Assembly: GCA_001661245.1 (NCBI GenBank)
Contig: KV454011.1
Location: 1,008,413-1,072,412 of the forward strand
DNA: 64,000 nt
Origin: Pachysolen tannophilus NRRL Y-2460
Taxonomy: Eukaryota > Ascomycota > Pichiomycetes > Alaninales > Pachysolenaceae
Direction of reading: 5' to 3'
Shown here one piece after another: positions 1 through 10,450 of this stretch. Positions within the stretch are counted from its first letter, which is position 1; each line of letters begins with the position of its first letter. A model generated the notes under the pieces. That model saw nothing but the letters and a program-made list of their open reading frames with translations. It was not told the origin of the DNA and searched no databases. The position numbers and the translations under genes are program-made.

Positions 1-144
1 ACTTATCATGGTGGTATAAAAGCGTTTGCGGTTGGTATTGCTGGGTTGTCTTTGAATATTGGGATAAGTACTAAAATTATAACATATTTGAACAAGGCGT
101 TATTTATAAAAGAAGATGAAGATGATTTGAAAAAATATTCATAG
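1..144 (+). CDS. 3' end of an unidentified gene (partial)
   Basis: The frame is open from the first base of the window to a TAG at 142-144, giving the last 47 residues of a protein whose start lies outside. The visible part has a Gly-rich, moderately hydrophobic stretch (motif YHGGIKAFAVGIAGLS) that could be a membrane or membrane-associated helix. It is followed by a short charged tail, KEDEDDLKK. I do not recognise the family and assign no function. The codon choice (AT-rich, TTG/TTA for Leu) is like that of the other genes here. It converges on SLX4, which ends at 354 on the other strand. Confidence 0.6.
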   Translation, partial: TYHGGIKAFAVGIAGLSLNIGISTKIITYLNKALFIKEDEDDLKKYS

Positions 145-353
145 ATTTCGGTCAGGAGAAGCTTTAAACTATACGATGCGATATATTATTAGAGACATAA
201 AATATATTTAATTTCAAATTTTCCAACAGTTTGAATGTTTTTAGCTTATAGATAAATTTATATTTTGGAAACCTATTTATACGTTATTTGATCTTAAGTT
301 TAGTTTAATAAAAAAAAAAAAAAAAAAACTGATATCTGTGCATTCTTATTTCT

Positions 354-3218
354 TTAATCTGAGTTATCATCAGGAATATCATTGTCATTGTCGATTTCAA
401 CTCCTTCTTTATTAACGGATTCGTTTTCAGTAGCGACGATGCCCTGCTCGTCCAAATATTTTTTAACTAAAGAAATATCTATATTAATATTAGCATCTGC
501 TAAAAGTTTTTGGAAATATTTTAGTGATATTGGTTTAAACATCAAAATATCTAAATGTAGACTTTCATTCTTCATGACTAAATCGGTGATTTTATCGAAA
601 ATTTGCCCTTTCACAGAAAGTTGGCTATTCTCTTGTTGGCTCAAGGGGAGTGATGGTAGTTGTGATGATTCTGTATTTTTATTATTATTTTGTTGAAATT
701 GTGATAATTGACTTTGATCGATTAATTTACTGGTCTCTTTCAAAGTTTCAAGCATCTTCAGTCTACTCTTACTTGTTTTCAAACCCCATGAGTTTAATTT
801 TGTTCTTAAATCCTGTGTAGATAAACTTTCAAAATTCTCTTCATATTCTTCTTCTTCTTCTTCATCATCTGTGTTATTGAGCTGTTGATTCACGTTATCT
901 TGATTGGTATAATTGTTAGAGCTTTCAATTGCTGTATTATTGGTACTATATATTTCATCTTTGCTTTTACCAGAATCATTCTTGCTTTGAACATTTTCAT
1001 GTGGATCTTTGTCAGCAATAGAAAGAAAAACAATCTCTGATTTTTGACTCGAAGGAACTTGTATTATATTATCATCATCACTATTATCGTTGTGGTTTGT
1101 TTCTTCAAATACTTTGGTAATTTCTATGACGCTAATATCTTCACCTTCTTCATCTTCTGAACTATTTGCTATTTCATCAAGATCATATTTTCTTTTTTTA
1201 ACCTCTATTAATTTTGTAGTTGTTGAAAATTTAGTTTGCTCGTTATCATTATTGCTATTATTTGTTTCACTTCTATGACTTGATTTTCTTTTCCTATTTT
1301 TAAACATCACAGTAACATTTTCCTGAGGTTCTTTAATTAGTGATTTCAATTTTCCTTTAAATTCAACTCTAGTAGTTTCTGTCACTTTTTTTCTTTTTCG
1401 ATTTTCATTTAAATTGCTTGATTCTTCTTGTAATTTTATAGAATCAAAGAAATCAGAGTTTGCTGTTGAATATACAGTATCTTCCTGCGAATTTTTATGT
1501 GTCAAGACATGTGATCCTGTCAGTGGTTCATCTATCTCAGCAACTTCTTCATTTTCATTTTCATTTTCATTAAAAGATCCTGGAAGCTGATTAATCGAGT
1601 GTCCATAGTCAGACTCCTGAGAAGATAAAACAACAATATTAGTATTTTCAGGTTCAACTTGATTTATAAATCTGTTGGGGTTTTCAAGTTCATTTTTCTT
1701 TTTAAATTTTAATTGAGAAAAAACTGGTGATGAAGTAACAATTTCATGATTATTTAAAGAGGAATTTGTTGGAGATTTCAGAGAAGTTGATTCTATCAAG
1801 TTCATATCTGAACTAGCAGGTTCAACAAATGATTTTGGAACTTGAATCTTTGATGATATCCTATCCGGCATTGATGAACAAGGATCCTCCATCCTATCAT
1901 TATTTTGTTGCCTTAATTTTTCTTCATTATTTGTAACCACCAAGGAAGTATCTAATGTAATTGGATCTTTCTTTGAAGAACCAATTGTTTCCAATTGTGA
2001 TTTATTCCGTTGAGATAATTTGAACTTATATTTTGAGATTTCTTCAATTTCATCATCTGTATCACGATTTTTATTATCATTTCCATCAACATTTGAAAAA
2101 TCAGCAATTATAGAAGAAGAAGATTTATTTGAATTTGGAATTGTGTTATTTTTAACTTGAGGTTCAGTCCGGCTGAGTTGTTTATCCTCAGTTACAATTG
2201 TATTATCCATCGGCAAAGGAGATAATTCAGGAGATGAATCTGAAATCTCCCAATCTGGTTTAGTAATTTTATTCCCATAATCAGTACCACTTAGTACTTG
2301 AGACAAAGTCATTAAAAATGGTAATTGTTCAGAATCGTCATTAGAAAGTTGCGAAGAATTAAAACAAACTTTCCCATTACTAAAATCATCAGAGTTCTTA
2401 TAATCATCCAAATCGTATAACCAAGTAAGCTCATCTTTGGTGAGCTTAACTGGAGGATTAGCTGCAATGTTCCATATACCATCTGATGAGGCAAGATTCA
2501 ATTTTTCTTCATTATTTGTCAAAGATGTTGTAATTTTTGAAAGTGTCAACTTACTCAGTTTTGATAAATTGGGGAACTTTAAATTTATCGATTTAATGAT
2601 ATCAAACCATTCGTTTTCTTTATACAACACAACACTGTTATCTAAATCTTGATCCTCATAGTCGTCATATTCTTCTTCATCATCATCATCATCATCAACC
2701 AGAGACTTTCTATCTCGTCCTTCGGCGCCAGAATCACCACTATCTCCTTCTATTGCCTGAATCCTCCTGATAATATCGTTAACCTTCCTCTTCCTACCAG
2801 ACAATAACTTCAAAATGGATATCTGTCTTTTCAGCGTCTCTGGGCTCTTATTGAAAAAATTGCTATAGTTACTAGTAACATGAGAAGTAATACTTTTAAT
2901 CTTTGGCCTTTTCCTTTGTTTTTCACTATTCTTTTTCTTCTTCTTCTTCTTCTTCTTCTCTTCTTCCTCCTCTTTCCTTTGTCGACTATCCATCACCACC
3001 GTACCACCTAGTTCTAATCTACCGTACACACCACGTCTCATAGAATTACTATTGATGGGCACACTATTCTTCTCCTGATAATCGTCATCATTCTTAAATT
3101 TTTGTAATTTTAATTTTACATCATCTTCCAGCTCCCATTCATCCAATTTACTTTGAAACTGTGTCGAAATATATAATTCATTCTTATCCCCTATTCCACA
3201 CTCTTCCTCTTCGCCCAT
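354..3218 (-). CDS. SLX4: Structure-specific endonuclease subunit Slx4
   Basis: A 954-residue, highly charged, mostly disordered protein. Recognition rests on the C-terminus. A SAP-like helix pair near residue 795 (LSTQDLRTKLNSWGLKTS) is followed by a second block near residue 890 (ISLKYFQKLL ... LDEQGI). These two blocks are the conserved Slx4 C-terminal domain that binds the Slx1 nuclease. Slx4 is the nuclear scaffold of the Slx1-Slx4 flap and junction endonuclease and takes part in checkpoint recovery. The N-terminal half has poly-Lys/Glu runs and many S/T-Q sites, typical of a checkpoint-kinase target. The length is somewhat above that of the S. cerevisiae protein. The start is the first ATG of the frame. 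The gene is divergent from CAC1, and the shared 323-base promoter contains an MCB site. The assignment depends on the C-terminal motifs only. Confidence 0.7.
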   Translation of the reverse strand: MGEEEECGIGDKNELYISTQFQSKLDEWELEDDVKLKLQKFKNDDDYQEKNSVPINSNSMRRGVYGRLELGGTVVMDSRQRKEEEEEKKKKKKKKKNSEKQRKRPKIKSITSHVTSNYSNFFNKSPETLKRQISILKLLSGRKRKVNDIIRRIQAIEGDSGDSGAEGRDRKSLVDDDDDDEEEYDDYEDQDLDNSVVLYKENEWFDIIKSINLKFPNLSKLSKLTLSKITTSLTNNEEKLNLASSDGIWNIAANPPVKLTKDELTWLYDLDDYKNSDDFSNGKVCFNSSQLSNDDSEQLPFLMTLSQVLSGTDYGNKITKPDWEISDSSPELSPLPMDNTIVTEDKQLSRTEPQVKNNTIPNSNKSSSSIIADFSNVDGNDNKNRDTDDEIEEISKYKFKLSQRNKSQLETIGSSKKDPITLDTSLVVTNNEEKLRQQNNDRMEDPCSSMPDRISSKIQVPKSFVEPASSDMNLIESTSLKSPTNSSLNNHEIVTSSPVFSQLKFKKKNELENPNRFINQVEPENTNIVVLSSQESDYGHSINQLPGSFNENENENEEVAEIDEPLTGSHVLTHKNSQEDTVYSTANSDFFDSIKLQEESSNLNENRKRKKVTETTRVEFKGKLKSLIKEPQENVTVMFKNRKRKSSHRSETNNSNNDNEQTKFSTTTKLIEVKKRKYDLDEIANSSEDEEGEDISVIEITKVFEETNHNDNSDDDNIIQVPSSQKSEIVFLSIADKDPHENVQSKNDSGKSKDEIYSTNNTAIESSNNYTNQDNVNQQLNNTDDEEEEEEYEENFESLSTQDLRTKLNSWGLKTSKSRLKMLETLKETSKLIDQSQLSQFQQNNNKNTESSQLPSLPLSQQENSQLSVKGQIFDKITDLVMKNESLHLDILMFKPISLKYFQKLLADANINIDISLVKKYLDEQGIVATENESVNKEGVEIDNDNDIPDDNSD

Positions 3219-3369
3219 ATTCCATTCCCTCTACACCAATCTATTCCGTTGTAAATTGTAAATCGTAAATCAAACTATCTTTGCCCTCTATATCTCATTG
3301 CGCACTTTATTTTTTTCACCTTTTTTTTTTTAATTTTTTAATTTAATTCTATTTTGAGATGACACGATA

Positions 3370-3375
3370 ACGCGT
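3370..3375. promoter_or_regulatory. MCB (MluI cell-cycle box) ACGCGT
   Basis: A perfect palindromic ACGCGT lies between the divergent SLX4 and CAC1 starts. In yeasts this is the binding site of MBF (Mbp1-Swi6), which drives G1/S transcription. Its position about 170 bases upstream of the CAC1 ATG fits S-phase expression of a chromatin assembly factor. A single site is suggestive, not proof. Confidence 0.55.
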
Positions 3376-3438
3376 CAAAAAAAAAACCAAAATTTAATTT
3401 TGATGATTAAATTTATATAAAATAAATTAAATACAAGT

Positions 3439-3474
3439 TGACGGTATTGACGGTATTGGCGGTATTGACGGTAT
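3439..3474 (+). repeat. Four tandem 9-base units TGACGGTAT
   Basis: Four head-to-tail copies: three identical TGACGGTAT and one TGGCGGTAT (third unit). The array ends about 67 bases before the CAC1 start codon, so it sits in the promoter or 5' leader. It could be a small minisatellite or a cluster of protein-binding sites. Confidence 0.85.
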
Positions 3475-3541
3475 CTATCCATCTCTAGAGGTATAGTTTT
3501 ATTTGTGTCTATTAGGATTAGGGAGTGTTTGGGGTCCAAAG

Positions 3542-6087
3542 ATGTCACATCAATCGAAACTACCATTTTGTAATAGCGCGTTAGTAACTCCCAAGAAATC
3601 TCCATTACAAAAAGATTCAAGAAATAATATTCTGGTTATAGATTTGGAGAGTAATAAAGAGAATGAAAATGATTGTTTGCAATTGAATAAGAAGAGGTGT
3701 AATGAGGAGCTTGCGGTTGATGGTGATTACGAAAATGTAAAGAAACAAAAAATGGATTGCAAGCAAGCTTCGATAATGCCTTCTCCTGATGATGGTGAAG
3801 AAGAAGAAGAAGAAGAAAAAGAAAAAGAAAAAAAGTTTTCCACTTAACAGGTACTGATGATGTTGCTGGTGATGATAACGATGAGAAAGAGGAGGAGGAG
3901 AATCAAGACAAGAGTTTGGAGGTTATTGCAATTAGCGATGTGAAGGCGGTGTCCAAAGAGGGTAAAGTGACAGAGAACAAATTAACCAAGACGACTTCTG
4001 TGTCTAGTTTAGCTTTACATTCTCATAAAGAACATAAAGATTTTACAAGAGAATTAATTAAAAAGAAAAAAGAACAAGAAACTGAAATGAAGAGGTTGAA
4101 AAAAGAGGAAGAACAACGGAAAAGAGAAGAAGTAAAAAGGCAAATAGAGTTGAAAAAGGAAGAAAGAAGATTAAAAATTGAACAAGAAAGAAATGAAAAA
4201 AAATTAAGAATTGAACGTGAAAAGGAAGAACGTCGATTAAAATTAGAAAAAGAAAAAGAAGAAAGAAAATTAAAATTAGAAAATGAGAAAAAGGATAAAG
4301 AAGAGAAAAGATTACGTGAAAAGGAAGAAAAGGAAAAATTAAGGTTAGAAAGAGAATTACAGAAAAAGAAAGAAAAAGAAGAACTTGAAAAGAAAAAACA
4401 AGAAGAAGAAGAGAAAAAAAATAAATCACAATTGAAAATTGCTTCTTTTTTCAAAATTAAAAAGAGCACTAATGCTAATATACCTCTGTCAAATAGAAAT
4501 TCACTAACTGGTTTAGGATCAAGTTTAGGATCAGGTTTAGGATCAAGATCAGGATCAGGATCAAGATCAGGATTAGGCTCTAATGTAATAGATAAAAATT
4601 TTTCAATATCAGATAATTGTACTTTCGAAGAAACGGAAAAGACTGATTACCAACAAGCTTTTTTAAAATTTTTCACAAAGGAAAATAGTCAATTATTTAA
4701 AGGATTTACTTTATCTAGACAAGAAATGTTATCATGGGAAAATGAATTTGATGATTTAATTATAACTAAGAAATTTAATTCTTTATCAAAAGTACCATCA
4801 TCAGAACAATTTTTCAATCAAAATAAACTTTCTCAAAAATTTAAACAATCTTTTAATGCATTTGATGTTATTCAAGAATTAAATAATAGTAGTATTAGCA
4901 ATAAATCAGAACAAGAAATTCTTGAAATGCTTAACCAACTTCCAACAAAATTTATTCAATTTTATGAAAATAATGGACCTCCATATTGTGGAACTTGGAC
5001 AAATAATACCATTGATCTGATTAAATCAAAATATAATATTTCATTAAATTTAACACCATACTTTAAGATTCAAGATGAAGGAATCAATTATGATTATGAT
5101 TCGGATTTAGATTGGAATAAAGCAGAAGATGAAAATGAAGAAGGTGAAGGAGAAGATATTAACGACGAAGACGAGGATGAGGAAGATGATGATGATAGAA
5201 GTGATACTGAGAGCACTAATGAAACCAGCGACTTGGATGAGTTTGTTGATGACGATAAGGATAAAATTAAGAGAAGAAAGATTATAGGACCCTTAGTTCC
5301 AATTATCAAGATTTATGATCAAGAAAAAGAAGAAGCAGAAGAAGAAGAAGAAAAAGAAAAAGAAGAAGACCAAAAAACTGAGCATGATAATATTAATAAT
5401 TATTTTGAATCGTTACAAGTTGAGGTATTAAGGTTCGAGTTACCGATTGATACATCAAAAGATTATTGGACAACAAACTCAGCATCTTCAACTAAGAATT
5501 CATTGAAAGGAGATATTGCAGATTCTGGAAAATCATCATCATCAACACCAGCACTACCATTGACAGAGGAACTGCTTGGACAATCGAATCAGCAACAACA
5601 ACAACAACAGCAGCAACAACCACAAAACCCGAAAACCGTAATAAACGTATTGACACCTCACAAGAAACCAGAACAACTAATAAAAAACGATATCGATGTG
5701 TTGAAGCTAATCAAATTTATAAAGGCAAATAACGATTTATCAATATCCACGTTATGCGAATTAACACGGAAACATTTGGACAACAAAAACTATACAAAAT
5801 CAGTAGTGAGATCTACAATAGATAGATATTTCGATAAGAGAAATAAGAAAACATGGGAATTGAAAGAACAAGACGAATTGATAAACTTAGAGTCGAAAGT
5901 TTCCAAAATGGTAGGAAATAATGCAGCTGCAGACACCACTACCACTACTGCTACCACTACTAGTACAAACACAATTGAAGATTTGATAAACAGCCAGAGA
6001 AACAAAGATGCCGAGGATGACCAGATACTCCTGGCTCTCATCCCGAGTCAACTGCTTAACCAGAAACCTTCCTCCACATCCATTTAA
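3542..6087 (+). CDS. RLF2: Chromatin assembly factor 1 large subunit (Cac1/Rlf2), with a frame break
   Basis: This is the largest subunit of CAF-1, the nuclear histone H3-H4 chaperone that deposits nucleosomes behind the replication fork. Landmarks in order are: a disordered N-terminus beginning MSHQSKLPF; an acidic tract; a long Lys/Glu/Arg KER coiled region (about 4030-4420); a PCNA-interacting PIP box QLKIASFF right after it (about 4428-4452); the conserved acidic-domain motif NNGPPYCGTW (about 4970-5000); an Asp/Glu-rich tract; a poly-Gln run; and a C-terminal winged-helix domain (about 5690-5870) that contacts DNA. The reading frame breaks near 3828-3847. The upstream frame stops at TAA 3845-3847 and the downstream frame is open from 3790. 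Joined, the protein would be about 848 residues. The break lies in an A7 run that reads A-AAA-AAG in the zero frame. It is either a missing base or a -1 frameshift site. Confidence 0.85.
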
Positions 6088-6453
6088 ATAGAGACTTCTT
6101 CCTTCCTAAATAGATTGTATACACGCATACATACATATACTTTCTCGATTTAACTTCCTAATTTAGTAATTTTTGAGTAATTCCTTTTTTTGCTAAACCA
6201 CCTTCCGAATTAGGAAACTCTCAATTTTATATCGCATTTCATTGGTTCTCAAAAAATTTTCGATTTTTCACCTAACCTTTTTTTTAAATGTTATGGAAAA
6301 AGGTTGAGTGAGTTTCTTGTAGTTTTGGTTGTAGGTAACAATAATTAAATTCTAGTGGGATTAGATTGAGTTTTTGTTTTCGTTTTTTTATATAGGGAAA
6401 AGTTTTTTTTTTTAATCATCTATCTATCTGTGATTGGAATAGTTTAAAGAATA
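6088..6453. other. Intergenic CAC1 - ATP20
   Basis: A 366-base spacer between two genes in the same direction. It is AT-rich with poly-T runs. Apart from the presumed CAC1 3' end and ATP20 promoter I see no distinct element. Confidence 0.5.
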
Positions 6454-7013
6454 ATGTTTTCAAGATCATTTATTAATTCTTCGAGGTTATTTGCTCGTGG
6501 TGTAAGATTTAATTCTACAAGTTCAAGAGTATCAGGTATTACTGAAAAATTAAATGGTATGTTTTATTGTCAAAAAGAGAAAGAAAGAAAGAGAGAAAAA
6601 TTTTTTTTTAGCTTTTATTTTCAAGATGAAATTGTTTTATACTAACTAATAACATTACTATTCATTATAATTTATTAACAGGATTGAAAGATTCTACTCT
6701 TTATTGGTCAAAAGTTATTGCCGAACTTAGCAAACAGGTTTATTTAAAAGAAGGTTTATCTCCTCCAAACACTACTCAATTGCAAAGCGTTTATAAATCT
6801 TTATATGAATCTTCTTTAAAACTTGTTGAAAATCCAAAAGCTTTATTGGAATATTTAAAGACTGTTCCAGACAAAATCACCAAAAATACAGTTATTGAAT
6901 ATAGTTCTTACCTGATTCAACTTGCTGGTTTATTTTCTTTAGGAGAAGTTGTTGGTAGAAGAAAATTGATTGGTTATCATTCTTATGGTCCAAAGGAAGA
7001 ACATCATCATTAG
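6454..7013 (+). CDS. ATP20: Mitochondrial ATP synthase subunit g, one intron
   Basis: Exons are 6454-6556 and 6682-7013. The intron has GTATGT at 6557, a perfect TACTAAC branch point at 6640-6646 and a CAG acceptor at 6679-6681. The spliced protein is 144 residues: an Arg/Ser-rich mitochondrial presequence (MFSRSFINSSRLFARG) and a C-terminal membrane helix with the family signature LFSLGEVVGRRKLIGY. Subunit g sits in the inner membrane at the dimer interface of F1Fo ATP synthase and helps shape cristae. The phase-1 junction restores a continuous frame (..LN-G-LKDST..). MIC10, another cristae-shaping protein, is about 33 kb away. One CTG codon lies in the membrane segment (SSY-CTG-IQ). The gene converges on ROK1. 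Confidence 0.9.
6557..6681 (+). other. ATP20 intron (125 nt)
   Basis: The donor GTATGT, branch point TACTAAC (6640-6646) and acceptor ..TTAACAG agree with yeast consensus. Translation is interrupted without splicing. Confidence 0.9.
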
Positions 7014-7229
7014 AAATTTACATAAAAAAAGCAAATTGATTTAAATTAAGTTAAAATTCAAAAATTTTTTTTTTCTTTTCTTTCTCTTTTGCTTTTTTTT
7101 TGCTCTTTTTTTCTTTTATTTGTGGGTCAAGAAATTATACTTAAATTTCTCTTATTGTTTAGAATCATTATTATTAATATTATTAATCATATATATGTGT
7201 GAAATGTACGTTACTAGTCTCTGTTTATG

Positions 7230-8900
7230 TTATTTATTCTCTTCTTTTCTTTTCTTTGATGATTGTATCATTTCTCTATGTTTTCTCTTTTTCTCTTTAA
7301 CAATTTTTGGAACAGTACTAATTTCTTTTCTACTTACAGGTTTACCTTTAATCAAGTTTTTCTCCTTCTTAGTTATCTTTCCTAAATTTTCCATCCAATT
7401 GCCAAACCCATCATTACAACCAGATTGTTTCATCACATTAATAACAGGTTTAATGGCAATAGAATCTTCCTTTGTGAAAAATGTAACAGATTTACCTGAT
7501 TTACCAGCTCTACCAGTTCTACCAATTCTATGAACATATGCTTGAGCAGATTGAGGAACATCATAGTTAATAACCATATTTACACCTTTAAAATCAATAC
7601 CTCTTGCCAAGACATCAGTACAAATAAGAACCCAAACATTTCCTAATTTGAAATTTTCTATAACTTTTTCACGTTGAGTTTGAGTTCTTTCTGCATGAAT
7701 TACATCAACATTTAATTTATCATAAAGTAATTCATGGAATAAAGCTTTTGCTCTTGTAATTGATTGAAGAAAAATAATAATTGGAGGTTTAAATTCACCA
7801 TTTTGAATCATTTGTCTAATAGCAATAAGTTTACCTTCTTCATTCCCACAATAAACTAATTTTTGTTCAATTTGTGAATTTGCTGCTTCTTTATGTCCAA
7901 TTATAACCCTTACTGGTGAATTCATTATTGAATTTGCAGTTTCTTCAACACCTGAAGGTATTGTTGCAGAAAACATGGATTTAACTAATTTAGAATTAGT
8001 ACATTGTGATAAGATATCATCAGTTTGTTCCAAGAAACCTTGATCAAATAATTTATCTGCTTCGTCAAATATTAATCTTTCAACTCTTGTTAAATCTAAA
8101 GAACCTATTTTAACAACATCAATCAATCTTAAAGGTGTCGAAATTAAAATATCAAATTTTGAACTTTGAATTATTTGATTTTTAATCTTAGTAGCCAAAT
8201 GTTTTGATAATATTCCAATTTTTAAATTTTTTCTCTTATTTAATTTATTTAATTCATTAAATAATTGTTGTGCTAATTCTTTTGTTGGAGAAATTATTAA
8301 ACCTCTTATCCCATAATTCTTCTTATTATGAGATAATTGCTGCATCAAAGGTATTAAAAATGCTAAACTCTTACCAGAACCCGTTGGAGCACATGCAATC
8401 AAGTCTCTATCATATAACGATATTGGTATAGCTTCAGATTGTATTGGTGTTGGTTCTGTAAAACCAAATTCTATTAAATTTTCAAGTAATCTCTTATCTA
8501 ATTGAAAACGACTTATTAAATCTTCAAATGACCCAATTGGTAATGGAACATCATCACCTGTAACTTTGCATTTATAAGATTTTCTTAAAAAATTTGCTTC
8601 TTCTTGTGTAGTTATTTTTGGTTGTAATTGTGATATAGACTGATCATCATCAACATTAAAATTGATTTCTTGCCCTTTACCCTCCTTGCTACTAGAATCA
8701 CCAAAATTTTCTTCCTCTTTTAAAACCACCTTCTTCCTAGTACGGAAAAAATCAGTTTCCTTTTTAATCTGTTTCTCCAAGTCACCATCTTTCCTTATTG
8801 AATTCAAATTCACAAGTGGTTTCGATAATGCATAATCAGCATTTACATCCTTAACTTTTTTCAATGAAGCACCTCTTGCCAATACTCGAAAAATATCCAT
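7230..8900 (-). CDS. ROK1: DEAD-box RNA helicase Rok1 (18S rRNA processing)
   Basis: A 556-residue nucleolar ATP-dependent RNA helicase needed for early pre-rRNA cleavages of the 40S pathway. The N-terminus [12 protein letters not shown] and the block [20 protein letters not shown] are characteristic of Rok1. The helicase motifs appear in order: Q motif (FTEPTPIQ), I (APTGSGKS), Ia (PTKELAQQ), Ib (TPLRLID), II (DEAD), III (SAT), IV (IIIFLQS), V (TDVLARGID) and VI (HRIGRTGR). The C-terminal tail is basic ([10 protein letters not shown]). Walker A ends in GKS instead of GKT; the Ser is encoded by AGT, so it is real and is a tolerated variant. No CTG codon occurs in frame. The gene is convergent with ATP20. 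The promoter has an RRPE and a PAC box, as expected for the ribosome-biogenesis regulon. Confidence 0.95.
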   Translation of the reverse strand: MDIFRVLARGASLKKVKDVNADYALSKPLVNLNSIRKDGDLEKQIKKETDFFRTRKKVVLKEEENFGDSSSKEGKGQEINFNVDDDQSISQLQPKITTQEEANFLRKSYKCKVTGDDVPLPIGSFEDLISRFQLDKRLLENLIEFGFTEPTPIQSEAIPISLYDRDLIACAPTGSGKSLAFLIPLMQQLSHNKKNYGIRGLIISPTKELAQQLFNELNKLNKRKNLKIGILSKHLATKIKNQIIQSSKFDILISTPLRLIDVVKIGSLDLTRVERLIFDEADKLFDQGFLEQTDDILSQCTNSKLVKSMFSATIPSGVEETANSIMNSPVRVIIGHKEAANSQIEQKLVYCGNEEGKLIAIRQMIQNGEFKPPIIIFLQSITRAKALFHELLYDKLNVDVIHAERTQTQREKVIENFKLGNVWVLICTDVLARGIDFKGVNMVINYDVPQSAQAYVHRIGRTGRAGKSGKSVTFFTKEDSIAIKPVINVMKQSGCNDGFGNWMENLGKITKKEKNLIKGKPVSRKEISTVPKIVKEKKRKHREMIQSSKKRKEENK

Positions 8901-9054
8901 TTTTGAAAACTTCCACTAATTAACTAATATCAAAAAAAAAGAAATCCTTACACTCCTATAAAGATAACCTTTACTTCTTTTCTTTACCTATACCTAGTAG
9001 TAATTATTTTAAATATCAATTAAATCATATTCAAATAATAAGAAAAAGTCAATC

Positions 9055-9065
9055 TGAAAATTTTT
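9055..9065. promoter_or_regulatory. RRPE element TGAAAATTTTT
   Basis: It matches the yeast ribosomal-RNA-processing element (Stb3 site). It lies about 155 bases upstream of the ROK1 ATG and 23 bases from a PAC box, the usual pairing in ribosome-biogenesis promoters. Confidence 0.65.
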
Positions 9066-9087
9066 TTATTTCATAAAACTTGGTCGT

Positions 9088-9097
9088 GCGATGAGCT
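9088..9097. promoter_or_regulatory. PAC element GCGATGAGCT
   Basis: An exact match to the PAC consensus (GCGATGAGMT; Dot6/Tod6 site) about 190 bases upstream of the ROK1 ATG. A short frame beginning at its ATG is not a gene. Confidence 0.75.
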
Positions 9098-9322
9098 CAA
9101 AATTTAGATGCATCGTAACCATGGTGATAAACTTAGTAAAGAAGGAAAGAAGAACAAGAACAACGACAACGACAACGACAACGACGATAACAGCTACTAA
9201 TTATCAAATGGTTAGTTTCATTAATCAAGTAAGTTTAATAACTATAAAGAAAATAAAAAAAAAAAAAAAAGCTAGATATAAAAAATAATAAGCAATGGCA
9301 ATGAAATAGCATAAAAATTATA

Positions 9323-9364
<42 letters not shown>

Positions 9365-9380
9365 GTAAAGTTCAATGAGT

Positions 9381-10297
9381 TTATTTACTACTGTAACCAT
9401 CATAGAATCCTTCGATTATAGCGTATAATCCAAGAGCACCTGGATCTGGTAAACCGCCTTCTCTTCTAAGTTCTTTTTCATCGACATATGAAGCTCTACC
9501 AAATTTAGCTTTCATATTTTTTGTACTTTCTGCTCCTATTCTTGCAGCATGTTTAGCTTTAGCGAAATCACCATTTGTATCATAAAAAGTATCGATAAAT
9601 GGTTGCAAAGTATCAATAATTGTTCTATCACCTATTCTTGCTCTTGTATATTTGAATAATGAGTTGAGAGCTTGTTTCAAGGCTTCTTGCATACTTCCAT
9701 CATCATTTGAATGTCTTAAAGAATGTGCTAAACTTGAAATGAAAATTGAATATAATCCACCAGAAGTACCACCCATATTACTTTCAACTATATCTGTAAT
9801 TTGAACTAAAGATTGAACAATATCTTCAGTTTCTAAAGATTTGTCAGCAATTGCTTTTAAAATTGCATTAGCACCACTTGCTAAAGTTTCTCCACAATCT
9901 CCATCACCAGTTATAGTATCATAATGTGTGAGTTCAGATTCAACTTCCAATACAGCTTTCATACCTGATTTTAAGATTCTAATGTATGAATCAGGATTAA
10001 CTTTTTTATTTGATTTAGCATTATCATAATGGAATGGTGTTGCCTTTACGAAAATTTCTTCATCTTTTCTCTTTGGATCCCAAGAAGTGAAATGAGAATT
10101 CCATGCAGGAGCATCAGTAGGCAGGTCCAATAATTCTAGTACTTCATCACCTCCAGCCTGGGTTGCATTCAATAAAGTAATGCTAAAACCATCACCATTT
10201 AAAGAAGTTGTGAAATGGCCACAATAAACTCTAACTGGTTTAATTTTATAACTTGAACTTAAATGATCAAGTATAGTTTTACAAATTGTATACATTT
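9381..10297 (-). pseudogene. Truncated duplicate of the dihydroxyacetone kinase gene (probably assembly artefact)
   Basis: This segment encodes the C-terminal 305 or so residues of dihydroxyacetone kinase, including the DhaL signature TGDGDCGETLASGA and the stop codon. It matches 10451-11367 base for base as far as I can compare. The identity starts at about 9362 after a poly-A run and ends exactly at the N gap (10298). There is no start codon or DhaK part. An exact copy that stops at a gap and starts at a homopolymer is best explained by two overlapping contig ends that were scaffolded instead of merged. A real recent tandem partial duplication is possible. Confidence 0.8.
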
Positions 10298-10402
10298 NNN
10301 NNNNNNNNNNNNNNNNNNNNNNNNNNNNNNNNNNNNNNNNNNNNNNNNNNNNNNNNNNNNNNNNNNNNNNNNNNNNNNNNNNNNNNNNNNNNNNNNNNNN
10401 NN
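10298..10402. other. Assembly gap (105 N)
   Basis: Run of N inside the duplicated dihydroxyacetone kinase segment. It is flanked on the right by poly-A and the second copy. Confidence 0.99.
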
Positions 10403-10450
10403 AAAAATAAAAAAAAAAAAAAAAAAAAAAAAGTGTAAAGTTCAATGAGT

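Larger units (their letters stand above)
3219..3541. other. Divergent promoter SLX4 / CAC1
   Basis: A 323-base AT-rich spacer between two divergent genes of DNA metabolism. It holds an MCB box at 3370-3375 and a four-unit 9-base tandem repeat at 3439-3474, both listed separately. TTGCGCACTT lies near 3297 and resembles the GC-rich GCGCAC words seen in several other promoters of this window. No coding potential is seen: an 81-codon minus-strand frame crossing the tandem repeat is only its translation. Confidence 0.6.
8901..9380. other. Intergenic ROK1 promoter / DAK 3' region
   Basis: 480 bases. The ROK1-proximal part holds the RRPE (9055-9065) and PAC (9088-9097) boxes. The distal part has a (CGACAA)n-like stretch, poly-A runs and a long A homopolymer at about 9328-9361, just before the repeated DAK segment. 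Confidence 0.6.

Noticed and set aside
3600-3850. An intron as explanation of the CAC1 frame break
   Set aside because: TTAACAG at 3844-3850 looks like an acceptor, but no GTATGT-type donor or TACTAAC branch point lies in the preceding 300 bases.
7230-8900. GKS in the ROK1 Walker A motif as a defect or code effect
   Set aside because: The codon is AGT, not CTG, and Ser is an accepted residue in P-loops.
9091-9288. 65-codon frame starting at an ATG
   Set aside because: Its ATG is inside the PAC box of ROK1, and most of the product is Thr and Lys runs from simple repeats. No family resemblance.
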